This document shows, in pieces, positions 62,756 through 64,000 of a DNA stretch of 64,000 bases. Positions within the stretch are counted from its first letter, which is position 1. Each line of letters starts with the position of its first letter. The stretch spans positions 1,550,001-1,614,000 of the forward strand of contig NZ_CP044065.1 of the NCBI RefSeq assembly GCF_008693385.1, read 5' to 3'. The notes beneath the pieces are model-generated. The model had not been told where the DNA came from and ran no database searches. It worked only from the letters and a program-made list of their open reading frames with translations. The position numbers and the translations under genes are program-made. The DNA comes from Cupriavidus pauculus (GTDB taxonomy: Bacteria > Pseudomonadota > Gammaproteobacteria > Burkholderiales > Burkholderiaceae).

Positions 62756-63100
62756 ATGGAACAACTCGTTCGGGTGCAAAACGAATATGACCGTCAGGTA
62801 TTGGGCTGGCTGCGCGTGCGCGTAGGCGACGCGGCGTTGCAAAGTGCCGCGCGCCAGGCCGCCACGGATGGCGAAAAGCCTTATCTTTCAACGATTTGCC
62901 GTAGCCTCGGCATTCGCCCGCCGTCCCGCCGCGCATTCCGCGACGAGGCCGCGAAGACGCACCGCGCCGTGGGCGAACGCTACCTCAAGCGCATCCGGCA
63001 GATCCTCGGCGCCGCCAGCCCGGCGGCCTCCCACCCCGCTCAGCCCGCCCGCCGGCCGGAACCCCGCGCCGCATCGCGTCCGCAGGGCTCCCTGTTCTGA
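62756..63100 (+). CDS. SOS-regulated small protein of unknown function
   Basis: A 114-residue soluble protein, helical and basic. The body is NEYDRQVLGWLRVRVGDAAL, then GEKPYLSTICRSLGIRPPS and RAVGERYLKRIRQILG; the last ~28 residues are Pro/Ala/Arg-rich and end PQGSLF. That tail is somewhat like a C-terminal beta-clamp-binding peptide (Q-x-S-L-F), which would fit a DNA-damage role. CGGAG lies six bases before the ATG. Two tandem LexA boxes cover the promoter. It abuts the convergent thiamine-enzyme gene with no gap. No family is recognised. Confidence 0.75.
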   Translation: MEQLVRVQNEYDRQVLGWLRVRVGDAALQSAARQAATDGEKPYLSTICRSLGIRPPSRRAFRDEAAKTHRAVGERYLKRIRQILGAASPAASHPAQPARRPEPRAASRPQGSLF

Positions 63101-64000
63101 TCAGGCCGGCAGGTCCGTCACCCGCATGGCGGGCGTGATCTGCAGCGGATCGGTCACGAGCTCGATCAGGGCCGGCTTCTGTTCGGCCACCGTGGCCGCC
63201 CGTGCGCGCTCAAGCGCCGCGGGGAAATCCTCGGTCCGCTCCACGCGCTCGGCCACCGCGCCGCAAGCCCGCGCCATGCCGATAAAGTCCGGCGACGGGA
63301 TCGTCGTCCCGCTCTGACGCCCCGGGTAACGCCGCTCCTGATGCATGCGGATCGTGCCGTACATCCCGTTGTTGACCACGATGACGATCAGGTTGGCCCC
63401 ATGCGCGGCCGCCGTGGCGATCTCCTGCGGATACATCAGGAAGCAGCCATCGCCCGCGAACGCGATCACGGTCTTCTCGGGCGAACGCAGCTTGGCCGCG
63501 ATTGCCGCGGGCAGGCCATAGCCCATCGCGCCACAGGTCGGCGCCAGTTCCGTGCGCGGCTGCCTGTAGGCGTAGAAGCGGTGCAGCCACACCGTGTAGT
63601 TGCCCGCGCCGTTGGTCAGGATCGAATCCGCCGGCAGCACGTCGTTCAGGTGCGCCATCGCGGCGGCCATATCGACGCCGGTCAGTTCCGGATGCGGCCT
63701 GGGCACCGTGACGAACGCCTCATGCTCGGCGCGCGCGCCGGCCGTCCAGTCGCCCCAGACCGGCGTCGCGGCAGGTTTCAGCGAGGCCAGCATCGCGGCG
63801 CCGGGCTCCACGCCCGCATGAATCGGCAGGTCGGCCTGATAGACGCGCCCCAGTTCGGCATTGTCGGCATGGATATGCACGAGCTTCTGCACCGGCCGCG
63901 GCACCTGCAGCATCGTGTAGCCATCGGTCGCGATATCGCCGAGGCGCGTGCCGAACGCGATGATCAGGTCCGCGCCGCGCACCCGCTCCGCCAGCTTCGG
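63101..64000 (-). CDS. Thiamine-diphosphate enzyme, acetolactate synthase-like (N-terminus beyond window)
   Basis: The C-terminal ~299 residues of a ThDP-dependent enzyme; the frame is open at the window edge. The FAD/central domain end (GADLIIAFGTRLGDIATDGY) and the ThDP-binding motif FAGDGCFLMYPQEIATA ... NNGMYGTIRMHQERRYPGR are present, together with TCGAMGYGLPAAIAAKL. This layout is shared by acetolactate synthases, benzoylformate decarboxylases and related lyases; with only this part I cannot choose. It is convergent with the SOS gene. Confidence 0.88.
   Translation of the reverse strand, partial: PKLAERVRGADLIIAFGTRLGDIATDGYTMLQVPRPVQKLVHIHADNAELGRVYQADLPIHAGVEPGAAMLASLKPAATPVWGDWTAGARAEHEAFVTVPRPHPELTGVDMAAAMAHLNDVLPADSILTNGAGNYTVWLHRFYAYRQPRTELAPTCGAMGYGLPAAIAAKLRSPEKTVIAFAGDGCFLMYPQEIATAAAHGANLIVIVVNNGMYGTIRMHQERRYPGRQSGTTIPSPDFIGMARACGAVAERVERTEDFPAALERARAATVAEQKPALIELVTDPLQITPAMRVTDLPA

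Overview
The window is high-GC DNA from a beta-proteobacterium of the Burkholderiaceae, most probably Cupriavidus or a close relative. The inference rests on four Bug/TctC-type periplasmic receptors, CoA-ligation catabolic genes typical of that group, a ligase-associated repair cassette, a LexA box of the beta/gamma type and very strong GC3 coding. No rRNA, tRNA, IS element, integrase or CRISPR array was seen. No stretch longer than about 300 bases lacks a gene; the larger gaps (about 190-260 bases) are covered by the regulatory entries or showed nothing clear.

Layout. 1-3.3 kb: tail of an ABC importer operon (receptor, permease, ATPase, HEAT-repeat protein). 3.3-10.6 kb: a catabolic locus (CoA transferase, HMG-CoA-lyase-like enzyme, three Bug receptors) built around a PrpR-type sigma-54 activator, with a near-consensus -24/-12 promoter in front of both outward transcription units. 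10.7-22.6 kb: an accessory island. It holds a secreted metzincin with its propeptide-like domain in a separate gene, a divergent ATPase / PD-(D/E)XK-like pair (the latter with 60 Gly-X-Y-like tripeptides), a 1058-residue protein behind a TTCG-N16-TTCG (hrpII-type) box, and a 524-residue protein combining PPxY motifs, a ubiquitin-interacting motif and an OTU-like Cys/His domain. The last two look like candidate effectors acting in eukaryotic cells.

22.6-37.5 kb: a LysR/Bug/aspartoacylase-like unit, patatin plus GntP-type permease, a two-component system, flavin and Rieske oxidoreductases and a PAS hybrid kinase. 37.5-43.8 kb: the four-gene ligase-associated DNA repair cassette, every junction overlapping by ATGA. 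44-49.6 kb: a stressosome module (RsbR, RsbS, RsbT, RsbT-RsbX fusion) that feeds two histidine kinases and closes with a strong terminator. 49.8-54.3 kb: a TonB receptor behind a Fur-like box, small proteins and an AI-2E-type permease. 54.4-62.6 kb: an IclR-led catabolic operon (cyclase, orphan receptor, thiolase plus DUF35 partner, ADP-forming acyl-CoA synthetase) and a porin. 62.7-64 kb: an uncharacterised 114-residue protein behind two tandem LexA boxes, then a truncated thiamine-diphosphate enzyme.

The parts with the most potential novelty are the effector-like genes at 16.5-22.6 kb, the split-propeptide protease, the ATPase/nuclease-like pair and the SOS-controlled small gene. All functions are read from sequence alone; no database search was run.
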